Shown in pieces: positions 14,000-26,600 of a stretch of 64,000 nt of DNA. Both the position numbers and the translations under genes were made by a program. The stretch's first letter is position 1. Each line of letters begins with the position of its first letter. Below the pieces are notes generated by a model. The model was not told the DNA's origin and ran no database searches. It worked only from the letters and a program-made list of their open reading frames with translations. Source of the DNA: Lingula anatina (lineage: Eukaryota; Brachiopoda; Lingulata; Lingulida; Lingulidae); assembly GCF_001039355.2 (NCBI RefSeq), contig NW_019774825.1, positions 37,537-101,536 of the forward strand, read 5' to 3'.

Positions 14000-14755
14000 T
14001 CTTAGAGCTATCACTATGTGATACTACACATAAAAATAAAAGGTCTGTTTGGAATGACCTTCACATGTGATTGTGAAGGTCAGACTGGATTGACCTTCAA
14101 ATGTCAGAAAGATATTTTTTACTATAAATTTGACCTTCAAAGAGAATTTCAAGATTATACTGGACATATCCTCAGGTAAAAGCCAGATTGTTCTTCATAG
14201 GCAAAGGTGAATAGGCCATGGTGGATGCCTCTTGACTTTGATTTTAAGCAGAAAATAAGTACCACATTTACCATTGAATTGTGTCAATGTGGATTGACCG
14301 TCATACTGCAGGTAAAGGTCACATTTAAATTGAGGGTGAAGGTCATAGTTTTGTCCTTAGCCTAGGAGGAAGGTCGCAGAGGAAGTGAGCTGTGTAAAGA
14401 TAATTACTTGTCCCTTCCTCTCGGGAATTCTTGTCAGTCATTCGTTATTGTCTTCTTGTGAATGCATTGAAAATGGACATGCTGATTTGTAGCTGTGAAT
14501 TGTCTGGATAAAAGAGGGGCTCATTTTGATATTAAGAGGACTTTGTTTCTTAAGGAAGTATGCTATACGAGGTGTGTGAAAGTTATGGGATTGGTGCCAC
14601 AATTATTTCATTAAAATTCCAAACAACATCATTCATGCTTCTTCTTCAAAGTAATTCTTTTCACATTTTATGCACTTTAATTTACTTTTTTAATTCCACG
14701 CTTCTGTGTACAACTTTCCTGTTGATAAATTTCTTAACAAGAGGCTGGGGGGGGG
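13089..14755 (+). repeat. First copy of the USP40 3'-end duplication (last three exons and 3' UTR)
   Basis: The stretch matches 14777-16430 over exons, introns and 3' UTR, ending in a G-run and (GA) tract just before the single N at 14775. SNPs and small indels are scattered over introns and exons alike. This pattern fits allelic copies rather than an old tandem duplication. Confidence 0.85.
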
Positions 14756-14776
14756 GGGAGAGAGAGAGAGAGAGNT

Positions 14777-16423
14777 GCAAGAGATGCAAGTCCATATGCG
14801 TTAAGGCAAACTATAGCAGATGCATTCCTGGTCCCTGTGGAGAGGATAGTGATAGCTAAGCATTTTCCTGAGAAGTTTGAATGGATGGTCCTCAAAGACA
14901 CTGACAAGGCTGTAAGGGTGCCAAATTTTGTTACTTTTTTCAATGTTATCATCAGCATTTGTGAAAAAAAGGGGGTGGGATCAATTAACTTTACTTTAAG
15001 TTAACTTTTCTTGTTCACTCTTTAAGCATTTCAGTATCCTAAAAAAGTTGATGTATTGAAATACATGTAGATAGCATAATCATTGTAATGTTCTTATAAA
15101 GTTTAGCAAGATTATTGGAATCACTAATCTTAAATTAATTCAAGATGTTTTTTTTTTTTATGTTCTGCTGTTAACTTTTTAGAACAAGACCATTAAACAT
15201 CGAGGGAAAAAAGGCAGAGGCAGTAACAGTCCAAAGAAGGACAACCTGAGACAGGCCCCGTATCATTTGAAAGATGGCGATGTCATTGGAGTGAAGGATT
15301 TGGCCAGGGACCCATTGGACCAGGATGACTTCAAAACTGAAGAAGATTTCATAGGACTGGAAAATTTAAGACAAGCCATAGAGGAAAAGAAAAGGAGGTG
15401 AGAAATATGAAATGGTTTTTTAATATGTTTGTTCTTTCTTTAGCCCTCTTCCCATGGAAGTGTATACTTTTTAAGATGAACAGTATGTTTTTCAATTAAA
15501 ACTGACGCTGTGAGAGATTGATGAATTTAATAGCCTAGCAATTACATGGACGGAAAGGTATGACCTAGGACAAATTTCTTTCTGTTTCAGGAGAAAAAAC
15601 AGAGCAGTAACAGGGGCAGTGGATGGCTGCAGTGTCCAGAGAAGGCCGGAGGTTGGCTTGACCATAAAAGTGGACAGTTTTCGGTGATCTTAGAGCTATC
15701 ACTATGTGATACTACACATAAAAATAAAAGGTCATGTGATTGTGAAGGTCAGACTGGATTGACCTTCAACTGTCAGAAAGTTATTTTTTACTATAAATTT
15801 GACCTTCAAAGAGAATTTCAAGATAATACTGGACATATCCTCAGGTAAAAGCCAGATTGTTCTTCATAGGCAAAGGTGAATAGGCCACGGTGGATGCCTC
15901 TTGACTTTGATTTTAAGCAGAAAATAAGTACCACATTTACCATTGAATTGTGTCAATGTGGATTGACCGTCATACTGCAGGTAAAGGTCACATTTAAATT
16001 GAGGGTGAAGGTCATAGTTTTGTCCTTAGCCTAGGAGGAAGGTCGCAGAGGAAGTGAGCTGTGTAAAGATAATTACTTGTCCCTTCCTCTCGGGAATTCT
16101 TGTCAGTCATTTGTTATTGTCTTCTTGTGAATGCATTGAAAATGGACATGCTGATTTGTAGCTGTGAATTGTCTGGATAAAAGAGGGGCTCATTTTCATA
16201 TTAAGAGGACTTTGTTTCTTAAGGAAGTATGCTATACGAGGTGTGTGAAAGTTATGGGATTGGTGCCACAATTATTTCATTAAAATTCCAAACAACATCC
16301 TTCATGCTTCTTCTTCAAAGTAATTCTTTTCACATTTTACGCACTTTAATTTACTTTTTTAATTCCACGCTTCTGTGTACAACTTTCCTGTTGATAAATT
16401 TCTTAACAAGAGGCTGGGGGGGG

Positions 16424-16430
<7 letters not shown>
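14777..16430 (+). repeat. Second copy of the USP40 3'-end duplication, with partial exon copies
   Basis: It begins inside the copy of exon 13004-13223 (copied part 14777-14911). It then repeats exon 13495-13709 as 15183-15397 and the last exon as 15591-15687 with an intact stop. Coding differences from the first copy include Thr/Arg in exon 15183 and Ala/Val and Thr/Ser in the last exon. It should not be annotated as a second gene: the upstream exons are missing and the first copied exon has no acceptor. Confidence 0.85.
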
Positions 16431-16459
<29 letters not shown>

Positions 16460-16698
16460 CACAGAGCAACTTTGTCTCATGAAGCTTGTGTAACGTGTGA
16501 TGCAATTCATTTATCTAAGTCCTTTACTGGAGAGAAATATTACTTATGTGAATGTTCATGAGTGCAATATAAAATTATTTTGTCACATAGGGTAAAATAA
16601 TTGCCCATATTGATGTATGAGCTGCTTTAAACTTAATATATTTTCACTTGAAAAGTTTGTTACATAAAAAACTATTTTATGTAAATCTTGTTTCAGTA

Positions 16699-16704
16699 AA
16701 TAAA
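16699..16704 (+). terminator. Candidate polyadenylation signal AATAAA of USP40
   Basis: It is an exact AATAAA in the 3' UTR, about 1 kb after the copied stop at 15687, followed by GT-rich sequence (TCAGTGTGTGTC). The allelic copy is at 17338-17343. Confidence 0.4.
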
Positions 16705-17000
16705 CATGTATTCAGTGTGTGTCATTATATTTCTTTTAAAAACTTGATAAAACTTAATTCCAATATCACTGGGTTTTGGACAAACTGAAGTATAAATTTC
16801 CCCTGTGAAAATTTGTCTCATTTAAAGCCCACTTACGATTCTCAATCTGTCCTGTTTTTCTCTTTTAATGAGAAATGTGCTTAATCTGTACTTGGACATT
16901 CTGAAGGACTTCCCAAAAACAGTCCCGAACTGTTACATTCATTACAGAACAACATAAGAACTGTAAAAAAAATACACGAGATGTTCTAGAATAGATTGAG

Positions 17001-17047
17001 NNNNNNNNNNNNNNNNNNNNNNNNNNNNNNNNNNNNNNNNNNNNNNN
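17001..17047. other. Assembly gap (47 N)
   Basis: This is a run of N between two near-identical stretches, 16417-16999 and 17048-17636. It is an assembly join, so the true distance here may be zero. Confidence 0.98.
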
Positions 17048-17055
17048 GGGGGGGG

Positions 17056-17097
<42 letters not shown>

Positions 17098-17636
17098 CAC
17101 AGAGCAACTTTGTCTCATGCACCTTGTGTAACGCATGATGCAATTCATTTATCTAAGTCCTTTACTGGAGAGAAATATTACTTATGTGAATGTTCATGAG
17201 TGCAATATAAAATTATTTTGTCACATAAGGTAAAATAATTGCCCATATTGATGTATGAGCTGCTTTAAACTTAATATATTTTCACTTGAAAAGTTTGTTA
17301 CATAAAAAACTATTTTATGTGAAATCTTGTTTTAGTAAATAAACATGTATTCAGTGTGTGTCATTATATTTCTTTTAAAAACTTGATAAAACTTAATTCC
17401 AATATCACTGGGTTTTGGACAAACTGAAGTATAAATTTCCCCTGTGAAAATTTGTCTCATTTAAAGCCCACTTACGATTCTCAATCTGTCCTGTTTTTCT
17501 CTTTTAATGAGAAATGTGCTTAATCTGTACTTGGACATTCTGAAGGACTTCCCAGGACTTTCCGAACTGTTACATTCATTACAGAACAACATAAGAACTG
17601 TAAAAAAAATACACGAGATGTTCTAGAATAGATTGA
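17048..17636 (+). repeat. Third copy of USP40 downstream sequence after the gap
   Basis: It starts with the same G-run and (GA) tract as 16417 and follows it to GAACATTC..TAGATTGAG, with few differences. Beyond 17637 the sequence is unique. Confidence 0.85.
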
Positions 17637-17639
17637 GAA

Positions 17640-20460
17640 CCGTAAGTGAACGTTAAATGAGACAAATTATTGCAATGGTTATTTTAATATATTCATATTT
17701 AAAAAAAATGGCTAAACCTCCATCTAGATATGTCGGCGTTAATTTTTTAAAACAAATGGTACATGTTGAGAAATAATTTTGATATTTTGTAGAAACAAAT
17801 TAATCTGAGCTTTTTAGAATAGCACTGACGTTTGCGTACCATTTGTTAATCGGTCCCGATGTTGGCTATGAAAACGGAAAAGGGTCCGACCTGCAACTCT
17901 GTAGGCCTATGGTGCTGCCACTCCGTGCACACCGTTTTTTGCCAGCCAAGCAGCCGTCAATTATCCCTAAGAAATAAAGAAGTAAATAATAGATGAGTTG
18001 TAAATATTACTATTAGCAGCGATATCGATGTGCCTGTGGGTGAAGTATTCAAGAGAATTTCCGAAATAGTAGGCTATGGTTTAACGTCAAGGGAAACGTA
18101 TTTTGGTAGCGTAATCTCATCTTGGTCCCTTTTCACCAATAATGAGCTTGTTTCATTTTTACGGGAAAAATGAGCATATCTCAACTTCTGAAATGATCAA
18201 ATTTTGAAGTGCTGAGTCGCACGCTTATTATTATTTTTTTTTTTTTAGTTTTTGGTTATTGCTTAGCAGTAGGCCTACATAACCAAACCCAGGATCCATC
18301 AATTTGTTCCAACTTGGCAAGCCTCTCGTCTAAAATGTAGGCCTATCCCGAGTTCCAGAAAATTATAATCGAAAGTGGGTTTCCCTGCTCTAGCTACCTG
18401 TGGTTTCCGTCACCGATTCAGCAGCAAGATGCGCTAGAATTGGGATGATAACGCAGGAGAGTTCCCCATTGAATCTGAAACTCAAGGTTCTAACATCGTT
18501 TTCAGTTCCACAATTTGTTCTCATTTTTGCCTTTCACGTTTAGAAACAAAAGAGTTTAGCGTTTGCGGAGATATTCAGGTGTCGCGTAGGCCCATTCTGT
18601 GGCCGTGGTTGATATTTTTTAACTGAAGTCTAAATCTGAAACGCGGTTCGGAGCACCCATTGATTAATATGAACAAGGTGGAACTTTGGTTAGCCACAGA
18701 ATTTTTTTCGTCATCTCTCACCATATAGAGCTCCCATGCCTGTCCTAGTATTTAAGTTACTTTTAGCTCACGTAAGTTTATAGCTAACAGTAGGCCTAAC
18801 ATTAAAAACCCGAAGAAGACAAAAATAAATAATTGAAAAAATAAGATTACAGGATCCCAACAGAACCCCCCCCCCCCCCCCAAAAAAAAAGCGCTAGTAT
18901 TCTTGAGTGAATAATATGTTTACGAAGGCCTAGAGCAAGAACTCATTCTTGTCCCACATTTCCTCGACCACAAACGCTAGAAAATACACTACATCTCTCA
19001 TCCCGTAGGCCTTATATCATTCTGTCGGTTGTTTGTGCCTCTGTTTTTATCCATAATTAGCAAACCCTCATTTGTGTCTTTAAAAATGTTTTTCACAGCT
19101 TTCTTAAATTTGTCATGTCAGAAAATACCCCCGTGCGATAAATATGAGAAAAGTTGTGCTGTGGGTCTGAATCATCAGCTTTAGGCCTATAGATCGAGGC
19201 CTATAGCCTAATCAGAGGATTCCATGGGGAAAGGGGAGGAAGGGAGCGATCATGCACCGTTCACGGAAAATAAAATCATCAATTAACAAATAAACCTATT
19301 CATATCTCATTGTAATAGCAGGAAATACGAGTTGGAGATCAAGAATCCCTGAATATTATGACTTCGTTTCACGCATGACGAAGAACAATTTTAAAGCATT
19401 CACGACTCACGGAATGGGTTCTTCAAGGATCACGCTAAATAATATGAACGTTTCACGAATGTCGGGGGGAAAATAGTGACTTTCAAGGGCAATGAAAATA
19501 CCAAATGGGACCCTCTAATCATACAGGCAATGAAAAATCTTCAAGATGTGATCACTTATTATTACGTAGGCCTACATAGGCCTATCTTTAAAAATTGTCG
19601 AGAGACTCTCAGCTTCGGTCTATGGGTCTGTTGATTATGCCCACTGGATTATGTTCAAAGAATCTATAAATTAAGGGTCTATAAAAGGTAGCCTACACGT
19701 ACCAATTTGCAATGTCCTTTCTTTACTCGCTTCGCTGTCATTAAATATCAAATAACTGAGATGAACATAAATCACACTATCTGAAATATAATTATTTTAG
19801 AAAGCGGGGTGTAACAAGGGATTCATGTCTACGGTATTTGTAACAAGTTTAAACAGAGCGAAAATTACCCTTTACCTTAATTTTATTAAGTCCTTTAATT
19901 ACCTTCAACCTTAATTTTATTAAGTCCTTCCATATTATATAGAATTGACATCGAAGTCATACACATACACACAAAACATGAGTATGTATTATTGTTATTT
20001 TTTATTGTTATTAATAATACTAATATTAAAAATGTAACATAAAAAGCACCTAAAAAGATACAATGTAGACTCTACATTGTAACCGAGGAGTAAGTCGGTG
20101 AGGTTGGAGGGGAAACAGTCTGTAAGCCCTTGACATTCTTTCAAATTTTTCAGCGTTGAAATGCCAAGTGGACTTTGTTGTGATTGAATAAACCAGACAG
20201 TAACTATTATTTCACTAGCAATCGTCATCTACAAACAAATGAAAGAACTTCAGATTCGTCTGCAGTCTTGAAGTCCGACCCTTACCACGTGTGTGTGAGC
20301 TATGGCAGGCGAGCTCATCGTGTGGAGGATATTGTATCATATTACAAACCGACTGAAAATAACAAAGTCTAATATATGCCAAAATACTGGTATTGAAAGT
20401 TGAAAAACAGATTGTCTGACGTTTGTCAATAAATAAGAGTCTTGTTATTGACATTTTATG
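17640..20460. other. Intergenic region between USP40 and IGF2BP, TAGGCCTA-rich
   Basis: I see no convincing gene here. The stretch holds seven exact TAGGCCTA palindromes (17902, 18270, 18338, 18791, 19182, 19567, 19577) plus one-mismatch forms near 18926 and 19007. It also holds a C14A9-type run at about 18868-18891. It is likely to contain upstream regulatory sequence of the IGF2BP gene, but I recognise no specific site. Confidence 0.6.
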
Positions 20461-20669
20461 CGTAAATTTTTATAATTTTAATAGTCTGACGCCCCTTTTA
20501 GGAAAATGAAGACGTCTGAAGTCTTCATCCGCGACCAAATTGTCTCGTGATATCCTTCCGCGATAGTGAAGAAGTTCGAATTGTCTCCCCTCGGAGAAGC
20601 CTAGGGAGAAGATACTTTGGAATATATTGTAAAACCTGTTTCTCTACTGACCTATATAATCTGACAGAA
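20461..20669 (+). promoter_or_regulatory. Probable promoter / 5' UTR region of the canonical IGF2BP transcript
   Basis: The sequence just upstream of the first ATG is noticeably richer in CpG than its surroundings (for example CCGCGA and GTTCGAA). A TATA-like TTTATAATTT lies at about 20468-20477. There is no in-frame ATG upstream of 20670; the open frame extends upstream only through non-ATG codons. The transcription start is not determined. Confidence 0.35.
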
Positions 20670-23600
20670 ATGATGCACAAGTTATACGTTGGTAACTTAA
20701 GTCGAGAGGTGAGTGAGAGAACACTGAGAACGCTGTTCGAAGACCAGGGACTCGGCGTGACAGACATACTGGTGAAGAACAAGCCACAGAGCTGCTACGC
20801 GTTTGTTGACTGTCCGGACCAAACAACCGTCGACAAAGCAATTGATAGCCTAAACGGTAAGACATCATCCATTAGCACACTGTGTTGCATTCAGTTGTAT
20901 TTTCATTGGGAATTTTGGCAAATTGCACCCAGTTCTCTCTCTGATTATATTCAACATGGCCGGCCTCCACGAGGCAAAGCACTGTGCGAGTTTGCGGTCG
21001 CGTTCCAAAATGCAAGACTAGATCAGCCCCAGCATAACGTCACGTCCGTGCAGATTCCGTGCATTTTGCTGATAATTTGCTTAGGGGTGGAGAAATACGC
21101 GATAGACGTATTCTTTATGGAGTAAACAGTAGACAAATGTTGGAGTAAAATCACGGGCAAGACGCCAGGTTTCATTCATAAAAATGGCCGGCATGCCACA
21201 TGGCTAGGTCATAGTGGAAGGTCAGTTGAACAGTGCAGTGTAAAGTCAGCATTTGACACTTGCAGAGTGGTGTTAAGTATCGATTGGAAAGAGCTTAAGT
21301 CTAGATAATGAAGTACTGAATAGATCGCCCAACTGTCAGTTAGACAAATGTCTGTGCAAGCTAAACAAGCCAAAGTATCTACAGTGCCCAGGCCAAGGTA
21401 GATATCTGTAATGCCTGACCAGGGTCTCAAATATTCAGTCACCCACAAAAATACCTGTGCAGTTTCATTTAGAGCCTTGTATTTTATTTTAATAAATCGG
21501 TTGATAAATTCCTTAATATTAGTCAACCGCATATCAACTGACATCATATTTCAAAGATTTGGAAATGTTACTTTATACTTGAGTGTCTTATGACAAGATG
21601 GATCATGGATACCACATTTACAAAAAGTATTTTGTTTCAAGGCCTTGTTGGTAGACATTTATATTATCATATGCTATAACAGTGGCACCTATCAAACTAT
21701 CAATGCATCTGGCAACTAAAGTGTGTCAGGATGTGCATAAAATAAGCACCGCCCACATTCAGATTGGCAATTAAAATGTTAGACATCCTATCTTTCCTTC
21801 CAATGAAAATTATTGATTGGTTTATTGCTGACAAGCATGGGGTGTTAGATGATCCAGAATGCAGAAAAAACTAATTTTTAGCAAAGATAGGATCCCTGTT
21901 GTATGTTGCATGCAGCATAAATTTAAATAGTTCCAGTCTAGTTAAAATTAATTAAATTAGGATCAGCGACCTTTACCTCAGTTATATGGATTTACAAAAA
22001 TGTGAAAGATTGTTGCCAGACCAGGTTACCTAAAATGACTGTATTATATGGGTCTATTGACTCAAATTTACTGGCCCACTGGGGGGAAAAAATGAATCTT
22101 GGGTGGAAGTCCCCTTCAAATTTGAACAGAGATTTAATATTTTTTTAGTATTTTATGGAGGGGGGGGGGAACAAAGTGATTTTTTTGTAAGGGATGGTTA
22201 GATTGTAGATTGTATTTTATGACAACCTATCTAGGGACCAGATCGTCACTAATACTCTAAACTGATAGTGAATTTTAAATTACAATGCAAACCTGGCATG
22301 ACCCCTGGTTGCACACATTGGTGGTTTTACTATCAGAGTGGCACGGCGAGATCACATGGTGCCACTTGCACAAGCTGTGCCTTCTTGGCATCTACCCACA
22401 CACACACGCATAGACTGCCAAGTTAGTAGGTGAAGATTGTAATAAACTAATGCAATATTGGTAGATCTAGGCACAGGTGAAAAAAGGGGTAGCACGTATA
22501 TTAATATTTTTTTGCAGTTAAAAGAACATTTACAAGAGAATTCTAAAGTATATTTCACATTCACTGTGACAGTGCTGTAATGTAATTGAAGGCAACTTAA
22601 AGCTACAGTTTTGACTAAATCATATGTAGATGTAATTTCGAAAAGTAGAATGCAAAATTGTTATGTCTTGGCCAGGCAAGAGCAGTCTCCTGTATAATCC
22701 AACTACCTGCTCACAGGACTAAGAATTTAATCTTGGTATAATAAAGCAGGTTTGTGCAAATGGCCCACTGCCTTCAGATAGTCTGAAAGCAGTTTTTAGT
22801 CCACCCTGTGCTGCAAAGGCTTTTGCGGCCTTGGGCTGCTGAAGCGCACATATTGAAGTCTATGGGGACTGATCTTCTGTTCATTAATATCAATAAACTT
22901 TGTGGACTGGAGCTCCCCATGTGTGGTGGTTTTTGACTAAAAGACCCCTATGTCACGTGATAGCCAGGGGTTGGAATAACAGTATTCCCCTGTTGTCTAA
23001 CAAAGCTGAGAGAGTGCACCGTGAGTGAACAAAAGCGGAGAGTGACCCTATTCATAGAGAGGAATTTCACAACGGAAATGCAAAATGAAAACCACAAGCC
23101 CCACATGGTGGCTTGAGCAACATACTTTATGCTGAAGTGTTTGGATTGAAGCATTTGCTTAAATTTAATGTTGAGAAAATATTTCTTTTTCGGTTGTGGA
23201 TGCTAGACACATTGAACTCTATTTATCTTTTTTTTCTATTTATTCATGTAATGAAAAATGCAGTTAAATAGAAATGTTGCTGTACACAATATGAATAATA
23301 TATCATCTTTTCTATTGTATCTTTTTTTCAAATCAGAACATGAAGTGAGAGAGAAAAAAAATACCAATTGCAGTGTGAATTTAATGAAAACTGAAAGTTG
23401 AGGGGTATTATCTTGAAGGGAAGGGTTACTAGGCTTGAAATAGCATAGCCTTGTCATGAAGAGATAAGAATATAGCTGATTAAATATCTGATATAGGGTG
23501 AGTGTCACCAGAACAGAGATAAATACAGATTTCTCACAGGTAGTTGAAGTTATTGTTCTAGCAGTATATTTTAAAAATTTTTTCCACATAATTTTAACTC

Positions 23601-26600
23601 TATCTTTCTTTGTTATCGCTCTGGTTTCGACTTAGTCCTGGGGCCTTTCTCCAACGAACCTACCATCTTTCATTTCCCTTACTGTGGTGTGTATATGTCA
23701 GTAGCAGCTGTAAGAGGTTCATATCCATTACTGATGAAAGCTTACAATATGGAAATTGCAGTTTGAACATGATAGATAACAGACTTGGAAGCCACAAATA
23801 GAATGTTTGGGTTCACTGCTTCCAAGCCAGGTAGCCAACCTTACACTTGCATTTTCTCAAATCTGGGGGCGGGCCTGAATGAAGCACACTTTCTACCAAT
23901 GGCAGCTGAAATTCTTTGAAACGGGCAATCTGAAAGAAATGGTTGTGCAATAGCGTAATATGTGTCATTATCATACAGTGGACTTCAGAGTGATATTGAC
24001 ACAGAGCGGAAATGAGTATATCCATTGAAAGAGATATCTAATCATTTTTCTCTGGGTGATTGAACTCTTTGACTGATCTGTAGGGAATAGGATGGGTTCC
24101 ATTGGGACGTTAAGATAGGTTTGCATGCTCTTCTTTCTGGGAAACAAGGTTGATGTGATCAGGCAGTCCTGTTTTATATTTCACAGATGTGGTTATAATG
24201 GGCCATAACTTGTTTTCTAATATCTTTATTTGTACTTTTTTTATTGATTGTGTAGGATGGGGTTTATCCATATCTTGATAAAAATTGAATGGATATAAAT
24301 TGAGGTAACATTTATATTAATGCATGGCTTCGGTGGGGTTGTTGTTTTAACAGAATAGATGAAAATGTTTTCATTTGAAAATCATTTTCCATTTGAACCA
24401 TAATAGATTTATAGAAAAAAAAAATTCAAAGTTATGTTTTCATCAGCCAAAATAATTATTTATCTATCTGTATCTTTTGTTTTAGCAAAATAGATTGGAC
24501 AATTAAAAAAAAAAAACAACCAAACCATGATAGATTTTCAGAACATTTCAAGTCATTAGCTAAATTTATTCAGCATTTGAATTAGAATTAGCATTGGGTA
24601 TGATTGGTAAATTGTGTATGATCTAATTGTTTTAATTCTCTCCTGTAGGCTACAATCTGCTAGGCTCTGTCTTGCAAGTGGAACCTTCCATGTCCATACA
24701 TAGGTAAGTAATAGTGATAACCCGTCTCTGGGTTTTAAAAAACTGACCTTTTGAAATTTTTAAAGATAATAGAGATGTGTTGTTTGCTTGAGATCAATCA
24801 GAAACTGCTTTTAAGTTGTCAGTTCAGAATTGACAGTATGTATTGAAAATTCTATGAATATTAAACCATCAGCTGTTTTTGATTGATTTCCTATCATTTT
24901 GCAATCAAAATAGAAAGGTGATGATTACCTGTTTATAATTAGTTTTTTAAATGGATAACAGTGATAGACATTTTTTATTTTATTTTATGAGCAGCATATG
25001 CTATGTTGAAGAGTCGGCTAGCAATTTAAAAGCCAGTTAACAATTTAAAAAATCTTTTTTTTGTGGTCTCAAGGAGCCAATACCATTTTTACCTGTTTAC
25101 TTATTTATGATTTATTCTTTAAATGGCCCCAATATGGCAACTGTTTGGAATTTTGTTCTTGCTAGCTGTATTATATAATTTGGTTTTGTGGGAGTTTCTC
25201 TTGTTTTAACAAAACTCACTATCAGTAGGTATGATTTTTGATAAAGATGATAAAGTTATATTGGGCTGAAAAGATTGTAAATCCATTGTCTGCTGCAGTA
25301 TGAATGTTGATGTTTGTCTACCATCTTCTGGGTATAATATTGGAAGTATTTGCCCTGATAATTCACATATGCAGTGCATACTAGAACAAGATATTATGAA
25401 TTAAAAATGAATGTTGTGAGGTAGGCAAAATAAATAGTCTTCTTTATCAGTGTTGATAGTCTTCTATATCAATATAGCTAATAGTTTTTGTTGCATTGTC
25501 TCATGAGTAATACTGCACTAAAAGAACCAAAACATGTTTCCTTGAATGGTGACCAATGATTATTTCTTAGAATATAAATAAAGATTGTTAAAATTGTCTT
25601 GTAATTGTTGTCTGTGTTGAGAATTGATGTAAATAATGTAGCTATCAGTCTGTGAGTCAGTGAACTTTAAATAGTAACAAACTGGTGAGGAGGGTTGGTA
25701 GGTGCAGTTCTCAGCATGTTAGCTCCCCAATTTTTGACTGGACAATAGTATTTTGGTTTAAATTTTATGTTTTTCAATTTTTGTATCTTAGTTAATGTGG
25801 CTCAGTGCTTTGATTTGGAACCTTCTCCTTATTCCTGTTTAGATTTATACCAGATGTTAAAAGGGTCTTCTGTATGCCAAATGTTGAAACAAATTTTATG
25901 GGCTCTAGAAACTTGCAAAATATGTACACACTCTCCCAATATCTCATTGAGTTGATGAGGAACCAATTAGTCTGGTATGAACAAAAATAATGTCAGAATG
26001 ACCCCAGCTTGCTCATTGTCATCATAGTCCCCCCTCTGTTGTGATTCCAGCAGGTAAACCTACTGCTGTAATTTGTGTTCAGTGATACACAGGGCAGTGT
26101 ATCGGCACTGTTGTTTTCCTCCCTCTTCTCTGAAGAGTGGGTGGTATCTTGCTTGTTGTTATTTGATCTGGATCTGTGGGTTGAGGACGGTTCTCAGGTA
26201 TACTTCACCACATCCTGGAATTGGGTAAGTTTGTGATAATGTTTTGAGATTGTTTTAGGATTGAAATATTTTAAAGTGGTGAAAAATCAACCGCCAGTGG
26301 GAGGGAATGCAGTGTACCTATTAGAGGCGACTTGGGTGGTTTAAGAACCTGCAAAAAGAATTCAACTGAAAATTTTGTACCTTGCTGTTTGGTATTGATA
26401 TAGAGACTACAAGAATTTGGAAATTCAATTTTTCCATCAACATAGTTTTTTTTAACGTTTTGGTTAATTTTTGAGAAAGAGTGGGACTGTGATAGTGTTA
26501 TATATTGTCTCAATGTCTGTTTTTGTATATAACAAACTTTTGTACTTACGTAATAACTGGCTCATGTATCTGCTTAGAACAACCTAGCAACTGCTCAGCC

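Larger units (their letters stand above)
14000..16999 (+). other. USP40: USP40 3' UTR and downstream sequence (duplicated by the assembly)
   Basis: After the stop at 13997-13999 there is no further reading frame. The UTR is rich in the motif TGACCTTCA and its complement TGAAGGTCA. A perfect 11-base hairpin is formed by 14055-14065 and 14072-14082. A polyadenylation signal AATAAA sits at 16699-16704 in one copy and again at 17338-17343 in the duplicate after the gap. The true UTR length cannot be fixed, because the same sequence appears two or three times. Confidence 0.55.

Noticed and set aside
14777-15687. A second USP40-like gene end
   Set aside because: It begins in mid-exon at an N and copies introns and UTR as closely as exons; it is an allelic assembly duplicate.
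20547-20669. N-terminal extension of IGF2BP upstream of 20670
   Set aside because: The frame is open but has no ATG (it begins with GTG). The family starts right before KLYVGNL.
20857-21125. Read-through of IGF2BP exon 1 as a 192-residue protein
   Set aside because: A consensus donor at 20857 joins in phase to an exon that completes RRM1. The read-through adds no recognisable sequence.
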